Source: Syntrophaceae bacterium UBA1411 (GTDB taxonomy: Bacteria; Desulfobacterota; Syntrophia; Syntrophales; Smithellaceae). From it: a DNA stretch of 7,670 nt. The stretch's first letter is position 1. Every line of letters begins with the position of its first letter. A program made the position numbers and the translations under genes. The DNA lies in contig DBPV01000134.1 of the NCBI GenBank assembly GCA_002304995.1, positions 4,550 to 12,219 of the forward strand, written 5' to 3'. Of the stretch, positions 1-5,634 are shown one piece after another. The notes under the pieces are model-generated. The model was not told where the DNA came from. It did not search any database and saw nothing but the letters and a program-made list of their open reading frames with translations.

Positions 1-181
1 CGAAAACCGCGCTTTGGGCCTCGAGCGACTGCATCTGCCGGGCGCAGACGTCCGTCCAGGCGAGCGGATGAAAAGACAGGAGGATTTTTTTCCCCGCCAG
101 GGCCGCCGTGTCCACCGCCGCTTCCGTGTGGCTTTTGAGCGTAAAATCTCCAAACACTTCTCCGACTTGAATTCTGGCCAT
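1..181 (-). CDS. Peroxiredoxin (AhpC/TSA family), N-terminal part only
   Basis: The first 60 residues of a thioredoxin-fold peroxidase are visible; the rest lies beyond the left edge. The protein starts MARIQVGEVFGDFTLKS, the usual opening strand of peroxiredoxins (G-x-x-x-x-x-F-T-L). It then has a core strand KKILLSFHPLAWT leading into the peroxidatic motif P39-x3-T43-x2-C46, which matches the family pattern PxxxTxxC. Members reduce hydrogen peroxide or organic peroxides in the cytoplasm using thiol donors. Whether a resolving cysteine exists (1-Cys or 2-Cys type) cannot be seen. The ATG at 179-181 follows a good ribosome site (GGAAGGAGA, six bases upstream). The gene lies 96 bases downstream of the glyoxalase II-like gene on the same strand. 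I see no strong promoter in that gap, so co-transcription is plausible. The family call is firm; subtype and donor are unknown. Confidence 0.88.
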   Translation of the reverse strand, partial: MARIQVGEVFGDFTLKSHTEAAVDTAALAGKKILLSFHPLAWTDVCARQMQSLEAQSAVF

Positions 182-277
182 GATGATTCTCCTTCCTTTT
201 TTTACAACCGTTAATATCCGCCTCATCTGTCCCAGGCCAGGATTCTATTTCTGAACCTTGGACCTTGCCCCTCGTTT

Positions 278-976
278 TTATTCAATCGCCATCAACGACT
301 GCCAGCGCTCCCATTCGGTGGCGTGCGGGAGGCCGTGCTTCTGCAAGAGCCGGATGATCGGCTCCTCGTTGAATCTCAGGTAGGGATTGATCTGCTTTTC
401 TTCGGCCAGCGTGGAGTAGAGAAAATGCGGATCGCAGGTTTGCCGGAAACGCTCGATGGCGGAATTGTCCGGTTCCAGGCGCCGGGCAAACGCCAGGGAA
501 TCCCGCACGTAATCATGTCCGGCAAAAATGCGCGTGTTGTCCGGCAGCGCCATGAGCCGTTTGATCGATTCAAAAAAGCCGCGTGAATCCCCTGAAAAGT
601 TGTTGCCGACCGTGGCGTTGAAGAGCGTATCGCCGGTCACGAGAATGTCGCCGGCGGAAAAGCAAACCGAATCTTTGGAATGGCCGGGCGTCCGGTAAAC
701 CACGACCGGTTCGCCGTCGATCAGAATCTTTTCTCCGTCGGCGAATGCCGTGCAGTCGAGAAAGCGGGCATTGGTCTTCCGCAGGAGATGGTCGTCGCCC
801 GACGTGTGGTCGGAGTGCCGGTGCGTGTTGGTGACGCAGGCGAGCGCAAGCCGGTGTTGTTCAAGAAACGCCAGAATTTCCTGCCAGGCGCCGCCGTCAA
901 TCGCCATGGCTCCGGTCGGGCCGTGCAGCAGATAGGCCAGGTTATCCCCGTAGCGGAACTGTTCGATCTGGAGCAT
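278..976 (-). CDS. Metallo-beta-lactamase-fold hydrolase, hydroxyacylglutathione hydrolase (glyoxalase II)-like
   Basis: A 232-residue protein of the metallo-beta-lactamase fold. The binuclear metal ligands are all present: T51-H-R-H-S-D-H57 (HxHxDH), H99 in TPGHSKDS, D116 in TGDTLF and H154 in FAGHDY. The stretch FAGHDYVRDSLAFARRLEPDN (about 151-171) and the later NPYLRF (about 197-202) closely resemble glyoxalase II. That enzyme hydrolyses S-lactoylglutathione to lactate and glutathione, the second step of methylglyoxal detoxification. The protein is slightly shorter than typical glyoxalase II (about 250-260 residues), so the C-terminal glutathione-binding domain is abbreviated. Many anaerobes lack glutathione, so another thioester or thiol adduct may be the real substrate (inference). 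No signal peptide is evident, so it is probably cytoplasmic. The ATG at 974-976 is preceded by AAGGAAA and starts only 10 bases after the isochorismatase-like stop, which indicates an operon. Confidence 0.87.
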   Translation of the reverse strand: MLQIEQFRYGDNLAYLLHGPTGAMAIDGGAWQEILAFLEQHRLALACVTNTHRHSDHTSGDDHLLRKTNARFLDCTAFADGEKILIDGEPVVVYRTPGHSKDSVCFSAGDILVTGDTLFNATVGNNFSGDSRGFFESIKRLMALPDNTRIFAGHDYVRDSLAFARRLEPDNSAIERFRQTCDPHFLYSTLAEEKQINPYLRFNEEPIIRLLQKHGLPHATEWERWQSLMAIE

Positions 977-986
977 GTGATTTTCC

Positions 987-1526
987 TTATTTCACGATTT
1001 TAAAAATATCCCGGGCTTTCGGGTCGGCCGCCGTCCGGAGAAGTTCGAAGAGCACCATCTCGACCGACGTGAGGTGCGCGCCGGCGCCCTTGATCGCGTC
1101 GATGCCGACCCGGCGGTTTTCCGGCGTGCGTGACGAAACGGCGTCGGTCGCCAGATGAACCGTGTAGCCGTTCTGCAGCAGGTCCAGCGCGGTCTGATAA
1201 ACGCAGATGTGGCTTTCGATGCCGGTAAGCACGACATGGCGGCGGGTCAGCGCTTCGAGCCGGTCGCGGAAGGCAGCGTCGATCCAGCAGCTGAAGGTTT
1301 CCTTGGCGATCGGCTGAACGCCCCGGAGCTCCCGGGTGAGTTCCGGAATGGTCGGCCCGAGCTTGTCCGGCGTTTGCTCCGTGACCAGAATCGGCAGGCC
1401 GAGCGCCTGAAATCCCTGGATCAGTTTGATGTTGGCGGCAAAAAGGTTTTCTTTGTCGTGCATGACCTGGGCGAGTTTGCCCTGAATGTCGATGATGATC
1501 AAAACGGCTGCCGTGCGGCTGAGCAT
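987..1526 (-). CDS. Isochorismatase-family cysteine hydrolase
   Basis: A 179-residue single-domain hydrolase of the isochorismatase superfamily (YcaC/ISOC-like branch). Numbered from the chosen start, the family's catalytic triad is intact: D13 in LIIIDIQGK, K75 in PIAKETFS and C108 in GIESHICVYQTA. The segment YTVHLATDAVSSRTPENR (121-138) is also typical. Family members hydrolyse amides, isochorismate or related small molecules through a cysteine nucleophile; the substrate here is unknown. The start is placed at the ATG at 1524-1526. An AGGAGA ribosome site (1533-1538) lies exactly six bases upstream, and homologues begin just before the first strand. An upstream in-frame ATG at 1539-1541 would add MRRMH but overlaps the region of the ribosome site and has no good site of its own. 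It is the first gene of the leftward unit that continues into the glyoxalase II-like gene. Confidence 0.88.
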   Translation of the reverse strand: MLSRTAAVLIIIDIQGKLAQVMHDKENLFAANIKLIQGFQALGLPILVTEQTPDKLGPTIPELTRELRGVQPIAKETFSCWIDAAFRDRLEALTRRHVVLTGIESHICVYQTALDLLQNGYTVHLATDAVSSRTPENRRVGIDAIKGAGAHLTSVEMVLFELLRTAADPKARDIFKIVK

Positions 1527-1532
1527 GTGCAT

Positions 1533-1538
1533 TCTCCT
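1533..1538 (-). promoter_or_regulatory. Ribosome binding site that decides the isochorismatase start
   Basis: AGGAGA on the minus strand sits six bases before the ATG at 1526. It lies inside the codons that would follow the alternative ATG at 1541. This favours the shorter, 179-residue protein. Confidence 0.7.
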
Positions 1539-1554
1539 CATGGAATCTTTCGGA

Positions 1555-1584
1555 ACTGTAGTGAATTTGCATAATCCTTGTCAA
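1555..1584 (-). promoter_or_regulatory. Sigma-70-type promoter for the isochorismatase / glyoxalase II-like unit
   Basis: On the minus strand, a perfect -35 hexamer TTGACA (1579-1584) is followed 18 bases later by TACAGT (1555-1560), a 4/6 match to TATAAT. Transcription would begin near 1548, giving a leader of about 20 bases before the ATG at 1526. This is assigned by sequence match only. It overlaps the putative fdhD promoter on the other strand. Confidence 0.5.
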
Positions 1585-1594
1585 TCCCTATTAT
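1567..1594 (+). promoter_or_regulatory. Candidate promoter for fdhD
   Basis: On the plus strand, TTGCAT (1567-1572, 3/6 match to TTGACA) and TATTAT (1589-1594, 5/6 match to TATAAT) are separated by 16 bases. The start site would be near 1601, about 35 bases before the fdhD ATG. The -10 is good but the -35 is weak, so an activator or another sigma factor is possible. Confidence 0.35.
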
Positions 1595-1635
1595 TGCTGC
1601 TAAAAGACGAAAAAAACCCGGTGAGGAAAAAAACC

Positions 1636-2415
1636 ATGCCCCTGCCCTCGTTTGCCGAGGTCGCGCTCTCCGAATACCGCGACGGCGTTTTGACGGAAGT
1701 CTCGCTGCCTTTTTCGGCCGAGTACGCCGTTTTGTTGAAAATCAACGGCCGCCCCTACATCACGATGGCCAGCTCCGGAAATTATCTGCGCGAGCACGTG
1801 ACCGGTTACCTGATCACGGAAGGAATCATTGCGGCCGCAGATCAGATCGCCCGTCTGGAGATTGATGAAGATTCTCTGACCGTCGACGCCGTTTTGGCGG
1901 ACGACCGGATCATCGCGGAAAAGCTCGAGCGGATCAAAACCATTTCCGCGGCGGGGGGGCGGACCAGAAAACAGCCGCCCGGCGAGGACCTGATCCGCGC
2001 GAAACTGCCGCGGGTTGAGGCCGGCGTTATCGTGGAGGTCATGAGCGAGTTTCTGACCTATTCGCGCGAACACGACGCCACGCACGGCGTTCACAGCGCC
2101 GCCCTCTATTCGCTTGCCGGCCGGCGCCTGGTTTTCTTCGATGAAATCGGCCGGCACAACGCCATCGACAAGGTCATCGGATATGCGGCCGCCGGCGGCA
2201 TTTCTCTCGAGGACAAGATGATCTGTTCGACCGGCCGCATCTCGAGCGAGATCGCCCTCAAATTCATCAACGCCCGCGCGCCCGTTCTGGTCACGCGCGC
2301 CTCGCCCACCACACTCAGCGTCGCGCTTTTGCGCCGATACAACATCCTCGCCGTCATCCGGGCGGTAAACGGCCGGTTTGGCGTGGTAAACGGCAGAGAC
2401 CAGATCATTTTGTAG
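1636..2415 (+). CDS. fdhD: FdhD-family formate dehydrogenase accessory sulfurtransferase, missing the usual loop cysteines
   Basis: A 259-residue FdhD-family protein. In E. coli, FdhD carries sulfur from the cysteine desulfurase IscS to the bis-MGD molybdenum cofactor, which formate dehydrogenase needs for activity. Family landmarks are YLITEGII (58-65), THGVHSAALYS (149-159), FFDEIGRHNAIDKVIG (167-182), CSTGRISSEIALK (197-209) and RASPTT (221-226). The flexible loop at about 102-110, where FdhD proteins carry CxxC or a GCG-type cysteine, reads T-I-S-A-A-G-G-R-T. The only cysteine in the whole protein is C197. The reading frame is intact on both sides of the loop, so this is substitution rather than a net frameshift. 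The start is the ATG at 1636, nine bases after GAGG (1623-1626). In-frame upstream starts at 1486 and GTG 1621 lack a ribosome site, and 1486 would overlap the divergent gene. No formate dehydrogenase gene is in the window. The family call is firm, but sulfurtransferase activity is doubtful. Confidence 0.9.
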   Translation: MPLPSFAEVALSEYRDGVLTEVSLPFSAEYAVLLKINGRPYITMASSGNYLREHVTGYLITEGIIAAADQIARLEIDEDSLTVDAVLADDRIIAEKLERIKTISAAGGRTRKQPPGEDLIRAKLPRVEAGVIVEVMSEFLTYSREHDATHGVHSAALYSLAGRRLVFFDEIGRHNAIDKVIGYAAAGGISLEDKMICSTGRISSEIALKFINARAPVLVTRASPTTLSVALLRRYNILAVIRAVNGRFGVVNGRDQIIL

Positions 2416-2428
2416 CGCGGCCGCCGGC

Positions 2429-2480
2429 AAAAAAAAGACGTCGTCCGGCCGAAAAGCAGGCCGGACGACGTCTTTTTTTT
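2429..2480. terminator. Bidirectional rho-independent terminator between convergent units
   Basis: A perfect 22-base inverted repeat (2429-2450 and 2459-2480) surrounds an 8-base loop (GAAAAGCA). The GC-rich core GACGTCGTCCGGCC is flanked by eight A residues on the left and eight T residues on the right, so a U tract forms after the hairpin on either strand. It lies 13 bases after the fdhD stop and 5 bases after the permease stop, and so can end both transcripts. Confidence 0.93.
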
Positions 2481-2485
2481 AAATC

Positions 2486-4384
2486 CTATGCCGCGGCGAC
2501 GGGTTTCCGACGCAGATAGGCATGGTAAATATCCTGGCGGATGAAAATGTAGATGAACGCCGCCAGGCCGAAGAACTGGACCACGAAAAGCGGAAACAGC
2601 ATCAGGACTCCGCCCACCAGGGCAATGACCGTATCCTGCCAGCCCATTTTCTTGGCCCAGAAGCCGGAGAGGCCTGCTGCGAACAGCACCAGTCCGGGAA
2701 TGTAGAAGAAGATGAGCTTGATCACCTGCCAGACGTCCCAGTACTCGGCAATCAAAAGCAGCGCCGGATTATAGGCAAAAAGGAAAGGAATGATGTAGGT
2801 CATGATGCCGAGCTTGCAGGCGACCAGGCCCGTCATCATCGGATCCTCTCCGGCGATCTGCGCTCCCGCGTAGGAGGCGAAAGCCACCGGCGGCGTGATC
2901 GAATACAGCGTTGCGTAGTAAAACACGAAAATGTGCGCGACGGGGGCGATAACGCCCAGCTTCATGAGCGCCGGTCCGAAAATCGCGATGCCCGTGATGT
3001 AGGCCGGAATGGAGGGCATGCCCATGCTCAAGACCAGGATGGCCAAAGCGGAAAGCAGAAGCGCGATGAACAGCGAGTCGCGTCCCAGGCCGATGACCAT
3101 GTTGGCGAATTTCAGATTCAGCCCCGTTTCGACGAGCAGGCCGGTGATCACGCCCGCAGCGGCGCAAGCGATGGAAATGTAAACGGACGTTTTTCCCGTT
3201 TTGGCCAGGATGTTGTAAAACGTTTTTACGTTCAGGCGGTTGTGCTTGCGCAAGAGGCCGAGCACCAGCGCCGTGGCGCAGGCGTACAGCGCGGCAAGCC
3301 CCACCGGATAGAAAATGACCAGGAAGTAGATCAGCACGATCATGCTGACGATGAAGATGTAAAATCCGTTGGCCATGATCTTTCCGTACGTAATGGTGAC
3401 CGCCTCGTGCACCGGGATGTTCCATTTGCGCGTTTCAAAATCGATTGTGCAGTAAAAGGCGAAATAGAACATCAGCGCGGGAAGCAGCGTGTACTGACAG
3501 ACCTTGATGTAGGGGACGCCCATGTACTGCGCGACGATGAAGGCCGCGACGCCGAGCATCGGCGGCATGAGCTGGGCGGCCGTTCCGACGACGGCCGCGA
3601 TTCCTCCGGCGACCCGCGGCGGATAGCCGACTTTTTTCATTTCCGGAATGGTCGGATAGCCGATGAGATAGGTGGTGGACATGGGCAGGCCGCTCGCCAT
3701 GCCGACCAGAGTGCCGGCCACGATCGCCGTCTTTGCCGGCGCGCCGGGCGTCCGCCCCAGGAGGCGGTTGGCGAAGTCAAGAAACGTCCGGAGAATCCCC
3801 AGTTCCTCGAGGATGACGCCGTAGAGAATAAACGGAAAAGCCAGCGTGATCACAACCCACAGGGGGCTGCCGAAAATGCCTTTCGACGTGAGATACATGG
3901 TGTCGACGATCCAGTCCCAGTCGTAGCCGGAATGGCTGACCGCGGCCGGCAGATGGTTGCCGTAGGCCACGTAGATCAGCAAAACCAGCGCAATGACCGC
4001 CATCGCCGTTCCCATCGCGCGCCGCGTCGCCTCCAGAACGGCGATGAGGCCGAGGATGCCCATGGTGAACTCAAAGGCGGAAATCTCGCTGACATATTCG
4101 ATGCGCGTGAGAATGTGGTTGGCGTTGACGATCAGGTACCCGATGGACACGACCGACACGGCGGTAAAGATCCAGTCCACGGCATTGATCTTCATCCAGA
4201 AGGGGCTTTTGCCGCCGGAGTACATCATGAAGGTCATGGGCAGGGCGAAAAAAAGAAAAATCGCCAGAGATACGGTGTATCCCAGGAGCGGCCCCGCAAC
4301 AACGATGGACAGCACGAAAACGGACAAAAAGGCTCCGATCACGGACATGATGTGACCGGGAATGCCGGTAAGATTCCTGTTCAC
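2486..4384 (-). CDS. TRAP transporter fused permease (DctQ-DctM type, TAXI system)
   Basis: A 632-residue polytopic inner-membrane protein with many hydrophobic segments. Its size and order fit the fused small-plus-large TRAP permeases paired with TAXI binding proteins. An N-terminal part with several membrane segments (about 10-145) precedes the DctM-like domain. Conserved DctM-type features are LLGRTPGAPAK (208-218), VGYPPRVAGGIAA (252-264), QLMPPMLGVAAFIVAQYMGVPYIKV (271-295, inverted-repeat half one), GMPSIPAYITG (455-465) and SITPPVAFASYAGAQIAGEDPMMTG (495-519). These systems import organic anions with a sodium or proton gradient. The usual SGSAVANV-like signature reads SGLPMSTT here (231-238). 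The start is a GTG at 4382-4384, chosen because AAAGGAGG lies six bases upstream. The gene begins 73 bases after the binding-protein stop on the same strand and is the last gene of the operon. The substrate is unknown. Confidence 0.92.
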   Translation of the reverse strand: MNRNLTGIPGHIMSVIGAFLSVFVLSIVVAGPLLGYTVSLAIFLFFALPMTFMMYSGGKSPFWMKINAVDWIFTAVSVVSIGYLIVNANHILTRIEYVSEISAFEFTMGILGLIAVLEATRRAMGTAMAVIALVLLIYVAYGNHLPAAVSHSGYDWDWIVDTMYLTSKGIFGSPLWVVITLAFPFILYGVILEELGILRTFLDFANRLLGRTPGAPAKTAIVAGTLVGMASGLPMSTTYLIGYPTIPEMKKVGYPPRVAGGIAAVVGTAAQLMPPMLGVAAFIVAQYMGVPYIKVCQYTLLPALMFYFAFYCTIDFETRKWNIPVHEAVTITYGKIMANGFYIFIVSMIVLIYFLVIFYPVGLAALYACATALVLGLLRKHNRLNVKTFYNILAKTGKTSVYISIACAAAGVITGLLVETGLNLKFANMVIGLGRDSLFIALLLSALAILVLSMGMPSIPAYITGIAIFGPALMKLGVIAPVAHIFVFYYATLYSITPPVAFASYAGAQIAGEDPMMTGLVACKLGIMTYIIPFLFAYNPALLLIAEYWDVWQVIKLIFFYIPGLVLFAAGLSGFWAKKMGWQDTVIALVGGVLMLFPLFVVQFFGLAAFIYIFIRQDIYHAYLRRKPVAAA

Positions 4385-4390
4385 TGCAAA

Positions 4391-4398
4391 CCTCCTTT
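4391..4398 (-). promoter_or_regulatory. Strong ribosome binding site fixing a GTG start of the permease
   Basis: AAAGGAGG on the minus strand lies six bases from the GTG at 4384. The strong site supports GTG as the true start over the in-frame ATG 12 codons further in. Confidence 0.75.
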
Positions 4399-4403
4399 GG
4401 CAG

Positions 4404-4443
4404 GCTTAAAGAAGGGCGTCCCGCCCGCGCGGCCGGGACGCCC
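4404..4443 (-). terminator. Intercistronic hairpin between binding-protein and permease genes
   Basis: GGGCGTCCCG (4414-4423) and CGGGACGCCC (4434-4443) form a perfect 10-bp GC-rich stem with a 10-base loop. On the transcribed minus strand it is followed by TTCTTTAAG, only modestly U-rich. It starts 14 bases after the binding-protein stop and ends just before the permease ribosome site. A partial terminator or an RNA-stabilising stem that lets more binding protein than permease be made is the likely role (inference). Confidence 0.6.
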
Positions 4444-4457
4444 TGTTGTAAGACGGA

Positions 4458-5477
4458 TTATTTAATGGCGCCTTTTTCCTTGTAGTACTTCAAAGCCGCC
4501 GGATGCAGCGGAGGCTGTTTGCCCTTTCCGTACAACCGGGAAAGCTCCTTGGGAGTCATGCCCTTGAACTCGATGTTGCCCACCTGCGCCATGGTGTCCA
4601 TGTTTTTGACAAGACCGTCGAGAATGACGGTGACGGTTTCGTCGGAAACGTCGGCGCTCACCATCCAGACGGTGATGTCGGCCAGAACTTTCGTGTCCTC
4701 GGTGATGCTTTCATGAAGCCCCTTTTTGACCGTGGTCACAATGAGCGGAATTTCCTTAAGGACGTCTTCCGTCGGTTTGGGATCCAGGGCGAGAATCCGG
4801 AATTTTTTCTGGGATTCCAGCTCTGCCAGGGCCGCCGCCTGGGAGTTGGTCGCCATGGTGTAGGAAATCACGTCGGCCAGCCCTTTGGACAGAAGGTCGC
4901 AGGCCTCCTGGTATTTGCCGACGATGTCGACTTTGCCGCCGGCTTTTTTAATGCTGTCGTAGGTGATGCCCGTGGCTTCGAGAATCTGCTCGGGAACGTA
5001 GCGGGCGGTAAAGCCGGACGGATAAGTAACGTAGCGGATCGGTTTGCCCTTGAGGTCGGATATTTTCTTGTACGGCGATTTGGCGTCCACCAGAAGCACA
5101 TAAGCCGCCGTGGTCGTGTAGCACAGCACCCGGGCTTTCTTCACCGGCTCTTTGAAGTATTCGTCCTTTCCGATCTGGGCGACGACCTTGCCCGACGTCA
5201 TTGCCGGGAGGTAGGAGGCGAAAGTGAGCCCCAGCGGAACCTTGCCTCTTTCAATCTGGATGACGTTGCTGATGGCGGAGCCGGTCATGGCATCGACATT
5301 CATGCCCAGCTTGCCCGACGCGATGCCTGAGAAGGCCGCGACCTGCGAGTACCAGGTGGTTCCGGTGGGGCCGGACAGAAATTTGGCGTTTTTCAGAACC
5401 TCGCCCTGAACGGTCCCTGCGGAGACCAACACACAAAACAGAAATGCGCCTACAGCCGAATAAAACTTTGCTTTCAT
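4458..5477 (-). CDS. TAXI-family TRAP transporter periplasmic solute-binding protein
   Basis: A 339-residue exported binding protein. It begins with a Sec signal peptide: basic MKAK, a hydrophobic core at about 8-20, and a likely cut after V23-Q-G25. The mature part opens with FLSGPTGTTWYSQVAAFSG (33-51), the TAXI-type glycine/threonine-rich motif near the ligand site. GSAISNVIQIERGKVPLGLTF (66-86) follows, matching the family's second ligand-contact segment. KGKPIRYVTYPSGFTAR (143-159) and the EACDLLSKGLADVISYTMA region (191-209) also fit. TAXI proteins capture anionic substrates such as dicarboxylates or glutamate and hand them to the fused permease; the ligand here is not known. The start is the ATG at 5475-5477, preceded by GAGGAGGGTGGGAAAG. 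An in-frame upstream ATG at 5549 would bury the signal peptide behind 24 extra residues and is rejected. It lies between the acyl-CoA ligase and the permease on the same strand. Confidence 0.93.
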   Translation of the reverse strand: MKAKFYSAVGAFLFCVLVSAGTVQGEVLKNAKFLSGPTGTTWYSQVAAFSGIASGKLGMNVDAMTGSAISNVIQIERGKVPLGLTFASYLPAMTSGKVVAQIGKDEYFKEPVKKARVLCYTTTAAYVLLVDAKSPYKKISDLKGKPIRYVTYPSGFTARYVPEQILEATGITYDSIKKAGGKVDIVGKYQEACDLLSKGLADVISYTMATNSQAAALAELESQKKFRILALDPKPTEDVLKEIPLIVTTVKKGLHESITEDTKVLADITVWMVSADVSDETVTVILDGLVKNMDTMAQVGNIEFKGMTPKELSRLYGKGKQPPLHPAALKYYKEKGAIK

Positions 5478-5511
5478 CTTTCCCACCCTCCTCGTGATAA
5501 AGTTAAAATGC

Positions 5512-5549
5512 AAAAAAACGTTTAAATGCCGTGTCGCAACAGACGGCAT
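5512..5549 (-). terminator. Weak hairpin with T tract in the leader of the binding-protein gene
   Basis: ATGCCGT (5526-5532) and ACGGCAT (5543-5549) form a 7-bp stem with a 10-base loop. In the minus-strand direction, seven T residues (5512-5518) begin eight bases (seven intervening) after the stem. It lies between the ligase stop and the binding-protein start. It could be a weak terminator or attenuator after the ligase, but the stem is short and the gap before the T tract is unfavourable. Confidence 0.3.
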
Positions 5550-5634
5550 GGGCCGCTTGTCCGGAAAATCTCTGTGTCACCTCCTCAAAATAATTTTTAT
5601 CCGTTTTGCGCTCCGGCTCCGGTCAGCGCTGTCT

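Noticed and set aside
182..277. Promoter for the peroxiredoxin in the 96-base gap
   Set aside because: A TATTAA hexamer exists, but no acceptable -35 lies at 16-18 bases and no -24/-12 element was found.
1000..1584. A 194-codon minus-strand frame overlapping the isochorismatase gene in another phase
   Set aside because: Composition is dominated by R, P, G and H and no domain is visible. The overlapping frame has the full catalytic triad.
1600..2430. A 276-codon minus-strand frame opposite fdhD
   Set aside because: Shadow of fdhD. It would run through most of the divergent promoter region's far side and shows no family features.
2522..4465. A 647-codon open frame on the plus strand opposite the permease
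   Set aside because: Its translation is rich in D, H, R, G and Q with no recognisable domain. It mirrors a hydrophobic membrane protein in GC-rich DNA, and the opposite frame has clear TRAP motifs.
5478..5549. N-terminal extension of the binding protein to the ATG at 5549
   Set aside because: It would place 24 residues ahead of a clear signal peptide, and that ATG has no properly spaced ribosome site.
5605..5630. Stem GCGCT/AGCGC just after the ligase stop, considered as a terminator
   Set aside because: The stem is only five pairs with an awkward interior, and an A-rich rather than U-rich sequence follows on the transcribed strand.
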